Assembly: GCA_003499525.1 (NCBI GenBank) | Contig: DNTB01000006.1 | Coordinates: forward strand, 1 to 52,659 | Source of the DNA: Flavobacteriales bacterium | GTDB lineage: Bacteria; Bacteroidota; Bacteroidia; Flavobacteriales_G; Salibacteraceae | DNA length: 52,659 nucleotides | Direction of reading: 5' to 3' | Shown: in pieces, positions 36,275 through 45,150 of the stretch | How the letters are laid out: every line of letters starts with the position of its first letter | Position numbering within the stretch: position 1 is the stretch's first letter | Position numbers and translations under genes: made by a program | Notes under the pieces: model-generated | Told to the model about the DNA's origin: nothing | The model's input: only the letters and a program-made list of their open reading frames with translations | Database searches by the model: none

Positions 36275-38322
36275 TCTTGGTTTTTCATTTTGACCATGGT
36301 AAGAATTGTAGCCAGAGCAACGGTTTCTCCGGTTTCGTCGTAAACATCGACTAAGAATTTAACAATTCCTTTGGCGATATCATCCTCTTCTCGTTTTTCC
36401 TGAGCCACTTTTTCTTTTACCGTCAGCCGAACTCCTATGGTTGCTCCTGCATAGACCGGTTTCATAAAACGACATTCATCGAGTCCGTAGTTCAGCAGAA
36501 CAGGGCCTTTAGCGGCATCGACAAAGAGGCCGGCTGCGGCGGATAAGACGAAATACCCGTGGGCCACACGTTGTTCAAATATGGTTTCGTCCAGAGAAGT
36601 TACATCAGTATGAGCATAGAAATGATCCCAACTGACATTGGCAAAATTGACTATGTCAGCTTCGGTAATGGTTCTTTTATGGGTAATGACCGTTTCTCCA
36701 ATCTCTAGTTCTTCGAAGTGTTTTCGGAATACATGAACGGGTTTTTCCAGGTAAGACCCTCCAGGTTGATATACCTGTGTAATACTACCCAACATGGTAG
36801 GGTTACCCTGGAGAGCAGTTCGCTGCATGTAATGATATACTCCTCTTTTTCCGCCCATTTCCTCACCACCACCAGCCCGGCCCGGACCGCCATGCACCAA
36901 CATTGGCAGAGGTGATCCGTGTCCGGTTTGTACTTTTCCATTGTGACGATCTAATACGAGAATTCTGCCGTTGTAGGGAGCGGCTCCCAGAACAAATTCT
37001 GTGGCAATTTGTGGGTCATTCGTGGCAATCGAGGTGACTAAAGATCCTCGCCCCAGCCTGGTTATCTCGATAGCGTCTTCAAGACTATCGTAAGGGAGTA
37101 TAGTAGATACGGGTCCAAATGCTTCAATTTCGTGAACAGCAGTCTTTTCGAAAGGTGCGTCATTGTACATCAAAATCGGTGAGAGAAATGATCCTTTATT
37201 TGCATCGGCACCGGTAACGGCCACCTCTTGCAAGTCTCCATAAATAATTTCCTGAAATTCAGCGAGTTGCATTACATTTTCGCGAACTTCCTCTCTTTGA
37301 TTGTAGCCTGCAAGTGCGCCCATCCTTACTCCTTCTACATTGGGGTCTCCGATGGTGGTTTTATTCAATTGAATACGAAGTGCCTCTTGCACTTCTCCGA
37401 CGAGATTCGTAGGGACAATTACCCTACGGATGGCTGTACATTTTTGACCTGCTTTAACGGTCATTTCTTTTCGAACCTCTTTTATGAATAGGTCGAATTC
37501 AGGTGTGCCGGGAACAGCATCTTCACCAAGAATAGAGGCATTTAACGAATCGGCTTCAAGATTAAAAGGTACTGAATTGTTGATCACATTTGGATGTCCT
37601 TTTAACTGTCTGCCTGTGAAGGCAGACCCTGTAAAAGTGACTACATCCTGACTCTCGACGTGATCGATTATTCCGTTGGCCGAACCACAAATCAATTGTA
37701 GTGCTCCTTCGGGTAGTATTCCGGATTTATCTATTTCGCTGACGACTAATTCTGTTAAAAAAGAAGTTACTGTGGCGGGCTTTACCACTGCTGGTATGCC
37801 GGCAAGCCAGTTTACTGCCACTTTTTCGAGCATCCCCCATACGGGAAAATTATAGGCGTTTATGTGTACAGCAACCCCTGTTTTGGGTACCATAATATGT
37901 GTGCCCCCAAAGTTTCCATCCTTTGAAAGTGGCAGATAATCGCCCTCTACACAATATGTGGTATCCGGAAACTGTCGTCTGAGACTAGAATAAGAGAAAA
38001 GGTTGCCAAACCCACCTTCAATATCAATCCACGAATCAGCTCTCGTGGCACCGGTCGCCCAGCTCAACTCATAGAATTTTTCTTTTTTGGTCATAAGATA
38101 AAGGGCAAGGGCTTTGATCATTCTTCCCCTTTCATGGAAAGTCATTTTACGAAGGTTTGGATTGCCTACCGTGCGCCCATAGTCCAATACCTCTCCGAAG
38201 TTTATGCCTTGCGTGGAAGCAGTAGCAACGGCTTCTCCGGTAATGGCATTTAGAAGTGGGCGTCCTTCACCATCTCCCGTAATTTTTTTTCCCAGAATAT
38301 AATTGTTGAGTTTTCGAGTCAT
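36271..38322 (-). CDS. paaZ: Bifunctional aldehyde dehydrogenase/oxepin-CoA hydrolase PaaZ
   Basis: PaaZ opens the oxepin-CoA ring and oxidises the resulting aldehyde in phenylacetate degradation. The 683-residue product has an ALDH domain (about 1-520) with NAYNFPVWGML, a catalytic cysteine in AGQKCTAIRRV and a glutamate in NLEADSLNA. A C-terminal MaoC-like hydratase domain follows with SWDHFYAHTD, which matches the Asp/His pair of the E. coli enzyme. It is coupled to the downstream crotonase gene. The epoxidase genes paaABCDE are not in the window. Confidence 0.93.
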   Translation of the reverse strand: MTRKLNNYILGKKITGDGEGRPLLNAITGEAVATASTQGINFGEVLDYGRTVGNPNLRKMTFHERGRMIKALALYLMTKKEKFYELSWATGATRADSWIDIEGGFGNLFSYSSLRRQFPDTTYCVEGDYLPLSKDGNFGGTHIMVPKTGVAVHINAYNFPVWGMLEKVAVNWLAGIPAVVKPATVTSFLTELVVSEIDKSGILPEGALQLICGSANGIIDHVESQDVVTFTGSAFTGRQLKGHPNVINNSVPFNLEADSLNASILGEDAVPGTPEFDLFIKEVRKEMTVKAGQKCTAIRRVIVPTNLVGEVQEALRIQLNKTTIGDPNVEGVRMGALAGYNQREEVRENVMQLAEFQEIIYGDLQEVAVTGADANKGSFLSPILMYNDAPFEKTAVHEIEAFGPVSTILPYDSLEDAIEITRLGRGSLVTSIATNDPQIATEFVLGAAPYNGRILVLDRHNGKVQTGHGSPLPMLVHGGPGRAGGGEEMGGKRGVYHYMQRTALQGNPTMLGSITQVYQPGGSYLEKPVHVFRKHFEELEIGETVITHKRTITEADIVNFANVSWDHFYAHTDVTSLDETIFEQRVAHGYFVLSAAAGLFVDAAKGPVLLNYGLDECRFMKPVYAGATIGVRLTVKEKVAQEKREEDDIAKGIVKFLVDVYDETGETVALATILTMVKMKNQE

Positions 38323-38365
38323 GAGTTTTTTGATTTGATGATCGAATAGAGAGGCCCAAAATAAA

Positions 38366-38390
38366 AAAAGCTGCCTGAGCGGCAGCTTTT
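38366..38390 (-). terminator. Intrinsic terminator after prolyl oligopeptidase
   Basis: AAAAGCTGCC (38366-38375), a 5-nt loop, then GGCAGCTTTT (38381-38390) form a perfect 10-bp stem with A and T tracts. It lies between the end of the peptidase gene and the start of paaZ, separating the two minus-strand units. Confidence 0.88.
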
Positions 38391-38407
38391 AATTCAGGAA
38401 CTTCTAG

Positions 38408-40567
38408 TTAAGATTCAGGTTCGGGGTAGAGGTCATTGTACTTCATATTGTAGAACATGAAGGCCCATTTATCAGCTTCCTCTTCAATGATTTTGGAGGT
38501 TGGTTTTCCTGCGCCATGACCCGCCCTTGTTTCGATTCGCATCAAAACCGGATTCTCGCCTTGATGTGCTTCCTGCAGCCTTGCTCCGAATTTAAAGGAA
38601 TGAGCGGGTACAACTCTATCATCATGGTCAGCAGTAAATACCATAGTAGCTGGATAGCTGGTTCCATCTTTGAGATTGTGTAAGGGTGAATAACCGTACA
38701 GGTATTGGAACATTTCTTCATTTTCTTCGCTGCTACCATATTCGGGAACCCATCCCCAACCAATGGTGAACTTGTGATATTTGAGCATGTCCATTACCCC
38801 TACATGAGGAAGTGCTACTCGAAAGAGATCTGGTCGTTGTGCCATACAGGCACCTACCAAAAGACCTCCGTTGGATCCCCCTTCAATGGCAAGTTTCTCA
38901 GAGGATGTGTATTTCTCTTTAATGAGGTATTCAGCAGCGCTGATGAAGTCATCAAAGACGTTTTGCTTGTTCATTTTCATGCCCTGAGCATGCCATTCTT
39001 CTCCAAACTCACCCCCACCGCGCAGATTGACCATGGCATATACTCCTCCATTCTCGAGCAAAATTATTCTCGATGTACTGAAATACGGAGAAAGGCTTAT
39101 ATTAAATCCACCATAACCGTATAAAAGTGTGGGGTTGGTACCGTCCATTTTCAAGTCTTTTTTGTGGACCAAAAACATTGGGACTTTAGTGCCGTCCTTA
39201 CTGGTAAACCAAACTTGCTTTTCGACATATTGAGTTGGATCAAAATCCAAATCTGCCTGGTAGTAGACTTTCGAATTAGCGCTGGCTACATCGAATTCAA
39301 AAATGGTAGACGGATAGATGAATGAGGTGAAAGTGTAGAATAATTTGGTCTCATCTTTATCTCCATAAAAACCACCGGCGGAACCTGTTCCTGGAAGCTC
39401 TATTTTCGATCTTTCTGTACCGTCATAGTTCATCATGTAAATTTCGCTCGAAGCATTGATGAGATACGAAGCAAATAGTTTTCCACCGCCGGAAGATATT
39501 GATTTCAGGTTGTTCTCTGATTCGGGTATGAGGTCAACCCATGCTTCTTCTGAGACGTTTGCCGGATCGATGGCAACAAGTCTTTTCATCGGAGCTCCAA
39601 TGTCTGTCAGTACAAGAAACTTTCCCATTTTATAGTCAACAACAGAGCTTTCTCCTCTGAATCCTGTAACCAAGGGTTGAAATCCTCCATTTTTGGTATC
39701 GGGTTTCTTAAACCGGAGATCGTTGTTATCAGTCCCTTCATTGATGTAGAGCACCAAATACTCTTCATCCTCTGTTACCCCAGCGCCATGATAGAGATTT
39801 GGGTGTTCTCTGTCCTGATAGATGATGACGTCTTCACTCTGATCTGTACCCAATTTGTGATAGTAAACGGTATGAAATTTATTGGCAGCCGATAATTCTG
39901 TTCCCTCTTCTGGTGTCGGGAAACCACTGTAGTAAAATCCATCTTTATACCAGCTGGCTCCTGAAAATTTAACCCAGTTGATCACGTCATCCAGATCTAC
40001 ATTTTTCTCAATATCCCGGACTTTTATCTTGCCCCAATCTGAACCAGCTTCGGAGTATCGGTATGCGATATACTTGTTGTCACTGGACTCACCAAGCAGT
40101 CCAATTGTGACTGTTCCGTCCTCGCTCATTTCATTTGGATCCATAAATACCATCCACTCACTTTCTTCACCTTTTTTGTAATAAATCACTGATTGGTTCT
40201 GAAGGCCATCGTTTTTATTAATGAAATAGTAATCGCCGACCTTTTGAGGAGCCGATACTTTTTCATAGTTGAAAAGGTCTGTGTATCGTTCTGCAATTCT
40301 ATCCCTGAAGGGAATTTTATTCAAATAGGATTCTGTTACCTCATTTTGGCTCTTCACCCATGACTCCGTCTCAGATGATGTATCGTTTTCAAGCCATGCA
40401 AATGGATCGTTTACACTGGTACCGAAGTACTCGCTTACAGAATCTTGTTTGTTTGTATTGGGGTACTCCACTTTAATTTGACTCCATGCTTTCCCAGGTT
40501 TTTCACCTGTAGAGCATGCAATTAGAGAAGCAGCGGCCATAATGGAAAAGAAAACTTTAAAGGACAT
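38408..40567 (-). CDS. Prolyl oligopeptidase family serine peptidase (S9A, lipoprotein)
   Basis: The 719-residue protein cleaves short peptides after proline. A lipobox (ASLIAC, Cys18) predicts envelope anchoring. After a seven-blade propeller (about 80-450), the alpha/beta-hydrolase domain shows the nucleophile in EGGSNGGLLVG, the aspartate in TADHDDRVVP and the histidine in RAGHGAGKPT, so the triad is intact. It has a canonical promoter upstream and its own terminator, hence a single-gene unit. Confidence 0.95.
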   Translation of the reverse strand: MSFKVFFSIMAAASLIACSTGEKPGKAWSQIKVEYPNTNKQDSVSEYFGTSVNDPFAWLENDTSSETESWVKSQNEVTESYLNKIPFRDRIAERYTDLFNYEKVSAPQKVGDYYFINKNDGLQNQSVIYYKKGEESEWMVFMDPNEMSEDGTVTIGLLGESSDNKYIAYRYSEAGSDWGKIKVRDIEKNVDLDDVINWVKFSGASWYKDGFYYSGFPTPEEGTELSAANKFHTVYYHKLGTDQSEDVIIYQDREHPNLYHGAGVTEDEEYLVLYINEGTDNNDLRFKKPDTKNGGFQPLVTGFRGESSVVDYKMGKFLVLTDIGAPMKRLVAIDPANVSEEAWVDLIPESENNLKSISSGGGKLFASYLINASSEIYMMNYDGTERSKIELPGTGSAGGFYGDKDETKLFYTFTSFIYPSTIFEFDVASANSKVYYQADLDFDPTQYVEKQVWFTSKDGTKVPMFLVHKKDLKMDGTNPTLLYGYGGFNISLSPYFSTSRIILLENGGVYAMVNLRGGGEFGEEWHAQGMKMNKQNVFDDFISAAEYLIKEKYTSSEKLAIEGGSNGGLLVGACMAQRPDLFRVALPHVGVMDMLKYHKFTIGWGWVPEYGSSEENEEMFQYLYGYSPLHNLKDGTSYPATMVFTADHDDRVVPAHSFKFGARLQEAHQGENPVLMRIETRAGHGAGKPTSKIIEEEADKWAFMFYNMKYNDLYPEPES

Positions 40568-40593
40568 AGTTTATTAGTTTTATATGAGAAGCG

Positions 40594-40623
40594 CAAATGT
40601 AGCTTTCAGCGGCCGAGCGGCAA
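40594..40623 (-). promoter_or_regulatory. Canonical Bacteroidota promoter of the prolyl oligopeptidase gene
   Basis: On the minus strand TTG (40623-40621), exactly 19 bp, then TACATTTG (40601-40594) match the TTG-N19-TAnnTTTG consensus fully. The start codon is 27 bp further on. It serves as a local reference for promoter spacing elsewhere in the window. Confidence 0.8.
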
Positions 40624-40645
40624 CAAAAGACAGGATAAACGGAGG

Positions 40646-41242
40646 TTATTTCTTTTTTTCGCTGTTCCAGGTTTGGTAGTCGGAGGAGTGATTTTTTTTG
40701 AATTTTGGCTCCTCGCGTAAAGGGCTGCACTCTTTCAAAGTTTCAATGGATTCTTTGCAAAGCTCCTGGTAGAGGCTCGTTCCCTCAGTTTTCCAGCCGA
40801 TCATATCGTCGGAGACCTCCTTTATCTTCTTTGCGGGATTTCCAACAATTAGCGAACGTTTGGCAAAAGTCTTTTCAGCGGGAATAAAGGTCATTGCTCC
40901 AACGATACATTCTTCATCAAGTAGTACATCATCCATAACTACTGAATTCATTCCAACAAGGCAATTTGAGCCGAGCACAGCACCATGCACTATTGCTCCA
41001 TGTCCGATGTGGCATTTCTCTCCCAGTATGACGGTTTTACCTGGAAACATATGAAGAATGCAGTTTTCCTGAATGTTGCTTCCGTCGCCAACGACTATTC
41101 TGCCAATATCACCACGCAAGGATGCTCCCGAACCGACATAAACGTTTTTACCGATTTTAACGTCTCCAATGACACTGGCCTGAGGATGAACAAATGCTGT
41201 TGAATGGACTACGGGTTTGATGCCCTTATACTCGTAAATCAA
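40646..41242 (-). CDS. paaY: PaaY-type hexapeptide-repeat protein
   Basis: This 198-residue left-handed beta-helix protein has hexapeptide repeats such as VIGDVKIGKNVYVG and the gamma-carbonic-anhydrase-like histidines in HIGHGAIVHG and CILHMFPG. It is very similar to E. coli PaaY along its length, including GRIVVGDGSNIQ, LVGMNSVVMD and a C-terminal PLREEP. PaaY is a thioesterase that rescues CoA in phenylacetate degradation. paaZ lies about 2.3 kb away on the same strand, separated by the peptidase gene. It overlaps the upstream cytochrome gene by 4 bp. Confidence 0.85.
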   Translation of the reverse strand: MIYEYKGIKPVVHSTAFVHPQASVIGDVKIGKNVYVGSGASLRGDIGRIVVGDGSNIQENCILHMFPGKTVILGEKCHIGHGAIVHGAVLGSNCLVGMNSVVMDDVLLDEECIVGAMTFIPAEKTFAKRSLIVGNPAKKIKEVSDDMIGWKTEGTSLYQELCKESIETLKECSPLREEPKFKKNHSSDYQTWNSEKKK

Positions 41243-41730
41243 TGTAATTCCTTAGTTGGATGATGCTTTCTTCGGTTCTTTTCATGGTCAAAAGTGTCCG
41301 GCGGAAAGTTCTCGTACAAATATTCAGCAATGTATTCCAGTTCCTTTTCAGAGGTACTTGCCTTTATGGTGGGCATTAGGCCAAACCTTTTTATCGCATG
41401 TGGTTCGCATAATGATTTGGTACTATCTGGATTGAGCGCATAGTCAACAATAAAAGCTAAGGCCTGATCTTTTCGATCTGACGGGTCCTCTATGTGTTCA
41501 AAGCCCTCCTTCACATGAGTCATGATGCCAAATACAGGAGGAGCTAACATAGACTTTCGCAGTTCTTTTGATGGAAATTCACTCAAATGACACACACTGC
41601 AACGCTCTTTATATAATTGCTCACCCACTTTCAATTGTGCTTGCTTTTCAGAAGTAACTGGTGTATCCGGGCTATCCGAGCCACAGGAAACAAGAAAAGC
41701 GAAAAAAACTGCCGGAAAAAACTTCGTCAT
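41239..41730 (-). CDS. c-type cytochrome lipoprotein
   Basis: The 163-residue protein starts at 41730 (MTKFFPAVFF), where a lipobox ends at Cys16; upstream in-frame starts would put the signal inside the protein. One haem c motif CSVCH sits at residues 44-48, and FGLMPTIKAS offers a methionine ligand. The cytochrome c fold ends with a helix EYIAEYLYE. It is coupled to the PaaY gene by a 4-bp overlap, although no functional link is obvious. Confidence 0.88.
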   Translation of the reverse strand: MTKFFPAVFFAFLVSCGSDSPDTPVTSEKQAQLKVGEQLYKERCSVCHLSEFPSKELRKSMLAPPVFGIMTHVKEGFEHIEDPSDRKDQALAFIVDYALNPDSTKSLCEPHAIKRFGLMPTIKASTSEKELEYIAEYLYENFPPDTFDHEKNRRKHHPTKELH

Positions 41731-41789
41731 AGTATTTAGCTTAAGGAAAGCAGGCCCGCTGCAGGGGACTGCCTTCATGTGATTACTTG

Positions 41790-44700
41790 TTATTTTATAA
41801 TTGTAATTCTCCTGATTTCAATGGCTTCTCCACTTTGAATCCTAAATAGGTAAACACCGGTGGATAATTTATCGGTCGATACAGTGGTTCTTCCTGAAAG
41901 TTGAATATTCCTATGAACTCGCTCACCAGACAAAGTGAAAATATCCAACTCAGCCTTCTGTTTAACTTCAATATTGATGGCTTCTGTTGCTGGGTTAGGG
42001 TAAATTTCAAGCCCTTCAATTTCTTCCGTTTGAAAGATGAAAATATTGGTATCATTAATTGTGATAGAATCACAGTAAATATCATTACAGTTCAATCCAT
42101 CAGTTACCGACAAACAAACATTGTAGGTGGAGTCATTGGAGTACATGTGAACGGGGTTTTGCTGTACTGAGAATCCCCCATCTCCGAAATCCCAGCTGTA
42201 GTTTAACACTCCTGAACCGTTGTAAACAGTAGCATCGGTAAAGATTATATTGAACGCGTTCAGACTATCAGGCATTGATGTGAAGAGTGCTATGCAGGTA
42301 TCAATACCGGTAGTGTCCACAATTAGAATATCCTGACAAATAGAATCAGCGCAGCTGCCCCCATCGGATATGGATAAACAAACAGTGTAAAGGGAGTCGC
42401 CGGCATAGGTGTGAGCAGGATCCTGAATCATAGATCCATTGCCATCGCCAAAGCTCCAATTATAGGATAGTGTTCCTGTACCATTGTACATAGACATATC
42501 CGCAAAATTGACCAGATAGGGATTCAAGGTATCTATAGAATAAGCAAAGGCTGCCTGGCAGGTATCGACAACGGATGAATCCAGGATAGTAATAAACTGA
42601 CAAACGGTGTCAGTGCATATACCACTATCAGAAATGGTTAGGCAAACTGAATACGTCGAATCAGCTCCATACAAATGCGATGGGTTCTGCAGGATGGATA
42701 TATTGCCATCGCCAAAGTCCCATTGATAGGATAGAACTCCGGGGCCACTGTACGCGGACTGATCTGTGAATTGAATACTTCGTAGCATCATGGAATCGAT
42801 GACAAAAGTGAAGCTTGCGGAGCAACTTTGAAGTCGAGGAACTCCAAATATCGCATCAATGTTCAGAGCAAACGGGAAAGAGATGGTGCCCAGCTCCGTC
42901 CAGCCTCCAAAAAAGTTGGTATATGCTGAGTTCGGTTGGTATCGCTCAGGATCGGTACCTATTGAAGCGCTTCCAGAGTTCAATTCCCGAACACCTATGA
43001 AGTAGTATTCACCGGCTACAACAGGAAAAAACAACTCACGTTCGTAGAACCTGTCAAATGGGCTGGATGTTGTGAAAGTATCACTCTCCCAGAGTATGGT
43101 ATTCACCGGCCCTGAAGAGTTTGCCTGATATATTACAAATGAGACTTCCGCAAGAGTATCAGGGGAAACATTGTAGAACCTTACTGAGGTGAGCGTATCA
43201 TCACTATGTATCTCATAAATCATCCCTAAAACTCCGCTGGAGCCCGCTCCAATTCCAAGACTCCCTGTTACTTGGAGAGAATCGGTATAAGCCATCACAG
43301 AGTCGGTGATAAATAAATCACTGGTGTCGCTATTATTCGTAAGGTCCATATCACCAGCAACAGGTACATCATAAAAAATCTCGTAATGCCCTGTAGTCGT
43401 AGGGGTGAGGTTGGGAAAACTAACAGATTGTACCGATCCGCTCGCAATTGGAATAGACAAGGATACGGAGTCTGCGTAGCCTACTAGAGGTATGCTAGCA
43501 TATGATTTCACGGGAAATCCTATCGGGGCTCCAATATTAGTGACATCACTGCTCAAAGTAATTGGACTGATTTGACTTAATGGGGTATAATAGTACCGGT
43601 AATCATAACCTCCTGAATTGGCTAAATCGATATTTGTTCCTGCAAATCGTGCTTCGATATCCAGTCCAAATGGAAAACCTGCTGAACCAAGCTCAAACCA
43701 TGACCCAAGGAAGAATGCATAATTCCTATCGGCAAAATACCGTTCAGAATCTCTTCCGACTCGGGCACCGCCAGTAGTGTCCTCCCTGATGCCGATAAGA
43801 TATCGTTCACCTGCGGACAAGGGAAGATTTACCAATCTGCTGTAATACTGAGGGGTAGGGCTACTTATGTTAAAAGTGTCGCTCTCCCAAAGCTTTACAC
43901 CGGTAGGCCCGTTAGAATCGGCTTCAAATACAACAAACGATACATTTACGGTAGCGTCGGGAGCCTGGTTGAAATAGCGCACTTCAGTCAATGTATCGTC
44001 AACCACGATGTCGAACAAAGATCCTATAATACCGGTGCTTCCACCTCCAATACTCAGACTTCCGTCCAGAAATGCACTATCTGTGTATGTGTAGAGATTG
44101 TCTGAAACAATAAGGGTTGCAGTGTCAGAATTATTGGTTGTGTCAATGTCTCCCGTGTCTATTACATTGAAGAATAATTCGTAGGTTCCCGTTCCCGATG
44201 GGTTGTAAGCAGGGCTAAATGTGGTTGTTACGGAAGTACTTCCCGTGAAAGGCACCGGTAGGTTAGATAAGGAAGAATAAGAGGCCGCAGGACTGTTTAC
44301 CAGAGCTGTGGTAGGGTATGCAATATTACCACCATTATTGGATACTTCGGCTGAAAGGTTGAGCGGCACGAAATGAGGTTCAGGTATGGAGTAGTAAGGA
44401 GTATTCAGGTTTCCAACAATTTCCATATCTGAAGGCGCATTGGACAGGTTTGTCACGTTGACTGTACCCGAAGTAAAATGAGGTAAAGAGGGCCCAAAGA
44501 GGTCTCCATCACAAAACCAGCTTACAGTAATGAAGGGCGGAGCGGAAACCGGAGAGTTTACCACCACATAAAAGTAATGTGATGTCGGTTCGATACCTCC
44601 ATAGTTATTGTCGTTGTCTCCCCATTCGATGGTGGGGCTGTTAATGGGCAGGTTCAGGTATTCCGGTGATTGACCTTCGGTGGTCAATGCGAAGGAGTCC

Positions 44701-44993
44701 TGACCGCCAACTACGGTAAATCCAGCCGGAAAAGTCATGGAAATAGAATCACCGTATTCAAAGTCCGGAGAGTTTAATGTAAAGATGAAATACAGCGTAT
44801 CATTAGTAGTTCCGGCGGAGAATCCGTTCATTGAAATCATTGAGCCAAATATGCCTCTTGAGCCGCGCGCATTGGGCTTTGCGAGCTGATCACGTGTTAA
44901 ATTCATCTCGTTAACATTGCTGTTCTGACCAAAAATGAACTGAACGGGAAGAAGAATAATGATAAGGGTTGAAAGGAGTAATTTTGTATTCAT
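41790..44993 (-). CDS. T9SS-secreted protein with tandem duplicated domain and three PKD domains
   Basis: The 1067-residue product has a signal peptide (ends near FIFGQ). Two homologous ~250-residue units follow, each with CARDB-like strands, then an 'YTDS...GS..IG.GS.G..G' stretch, F.V..A.S.GP, ILWESDTF/LWESDTF and an F.LG/W.ELG ending. Three PKD domains with YQWDFGDGN, YNWSFGDGN and YSWDFGDGG come next. The C-terminal sorting domain begins LEIYPNPATEA and ends with RRITIIK. It is therefore exported by T9SS and displayed or released. The ligand is unknown. Confidence 0.85.
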   Translation of the reverse strand: MNTKLLLSTLIIILLPVQFIFGQNSNVNEMNLTRDQLAKPNARGSRGIFGSMISMNGFSAGTTNDTLYFIFTLNSPDFEYGDSISMTFPAGFTVVGGQDSFALTTEGQSPEYLNLPINSPTIEWGDNDNNYGGIEPTSHYFYVVVNSPVSAPPFITVSWFCDGDLFGPSLPHFTSGTVNVTNLSNAPSDMEIVGNLNTPYYSIPEPHFVPLNLSAEVSNNGGNIAYPTTALVNSPAASYSSLSNLPVPFTGSTSVTTTFSPAYNPSGTGTYELFFNVIDTGDIDTTNNSDTATLIVSDNLYTYTDSAFLDGSLSIGGGSTGIIGSLFDIVVDDTLTEVRYFNQAPDATVNVSFVVFEADSNGPTGVKLWESDTFNISSPTPQYYSRLVNLPLSAGERYLIGIREDTTGGARVGRDSERYFADRNYAFFLGSWFELGSAGFPFGLDIEARFAGTNIDLANSGGYDYRYYYTPLSQISPITLSSDVTNIGAPIGFPVKSYASIPLVGYADSVSLSIPIASGSVQSVSFPNLTPTTTGHYEIFYDVPVAGDMDLTNNSDTSDLFITDSVMAYTDSLQVTGSLGIGAGSSGVLGMIYEIHSDDTLTSVRFYNVSPDTLAEVSFVIYQANSSGPVNTILWESDTFTTSSPFDRFYERELFFPVVAGEYYFIGVRELNSGSASIGTDPERYQPNSAYTNFFGGWTELGTISFPFALNIDAIFGVPRLQSCSASFTFVIDSMMLRSIQFTDQSAYSGPGVLSYQWDFGDGNISILQNPSHLYGADSTYSVCLTISDSGICTDTVCQFITILDSSVVDTCQAAFAYSIDTLNPYLVNFADMSMYNGTGTLSYNWSFGDGNGSMIQDPAHTYAGDSLYTVCLSISDGGSCADSICQDILIVDTTGIDTCIALFTSMPDSLNAFNIIFTDATVYNGSGVLNYSWDFGDGGFSVQQNPVHMYSNDSTYNVCLSVTDGLNCNDIYCDSITINDTNIFIFQTEEIEGLEIYPNPATEAINIEVKQKAELDIFTLSGERVHRNIQLSGRTTVSTDKLSTGVYLFRIQSGEAIEIRRITIIK

Positions 44994-45150
44994 GGACTGA
45001 AGATTTTTTTTGCGGAGTGCAATTTAGCAAAGGTTGGACACCGAGTATATAACTTGCGTCATGATTCGGTGGTCAGATTGAATAAAATCCGGATTAAGAA
45101 TGCTCGACTTGTCCAATCGACAATTGCGACTTTTTGAGTTGTACTGTCCT

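Noticed and set aside
42000..42800. Near-identical DNA in the PKD region as a mobile repeat
   Set aside because: The similarity is explained by three tandem PKD domains in frame within one gene.
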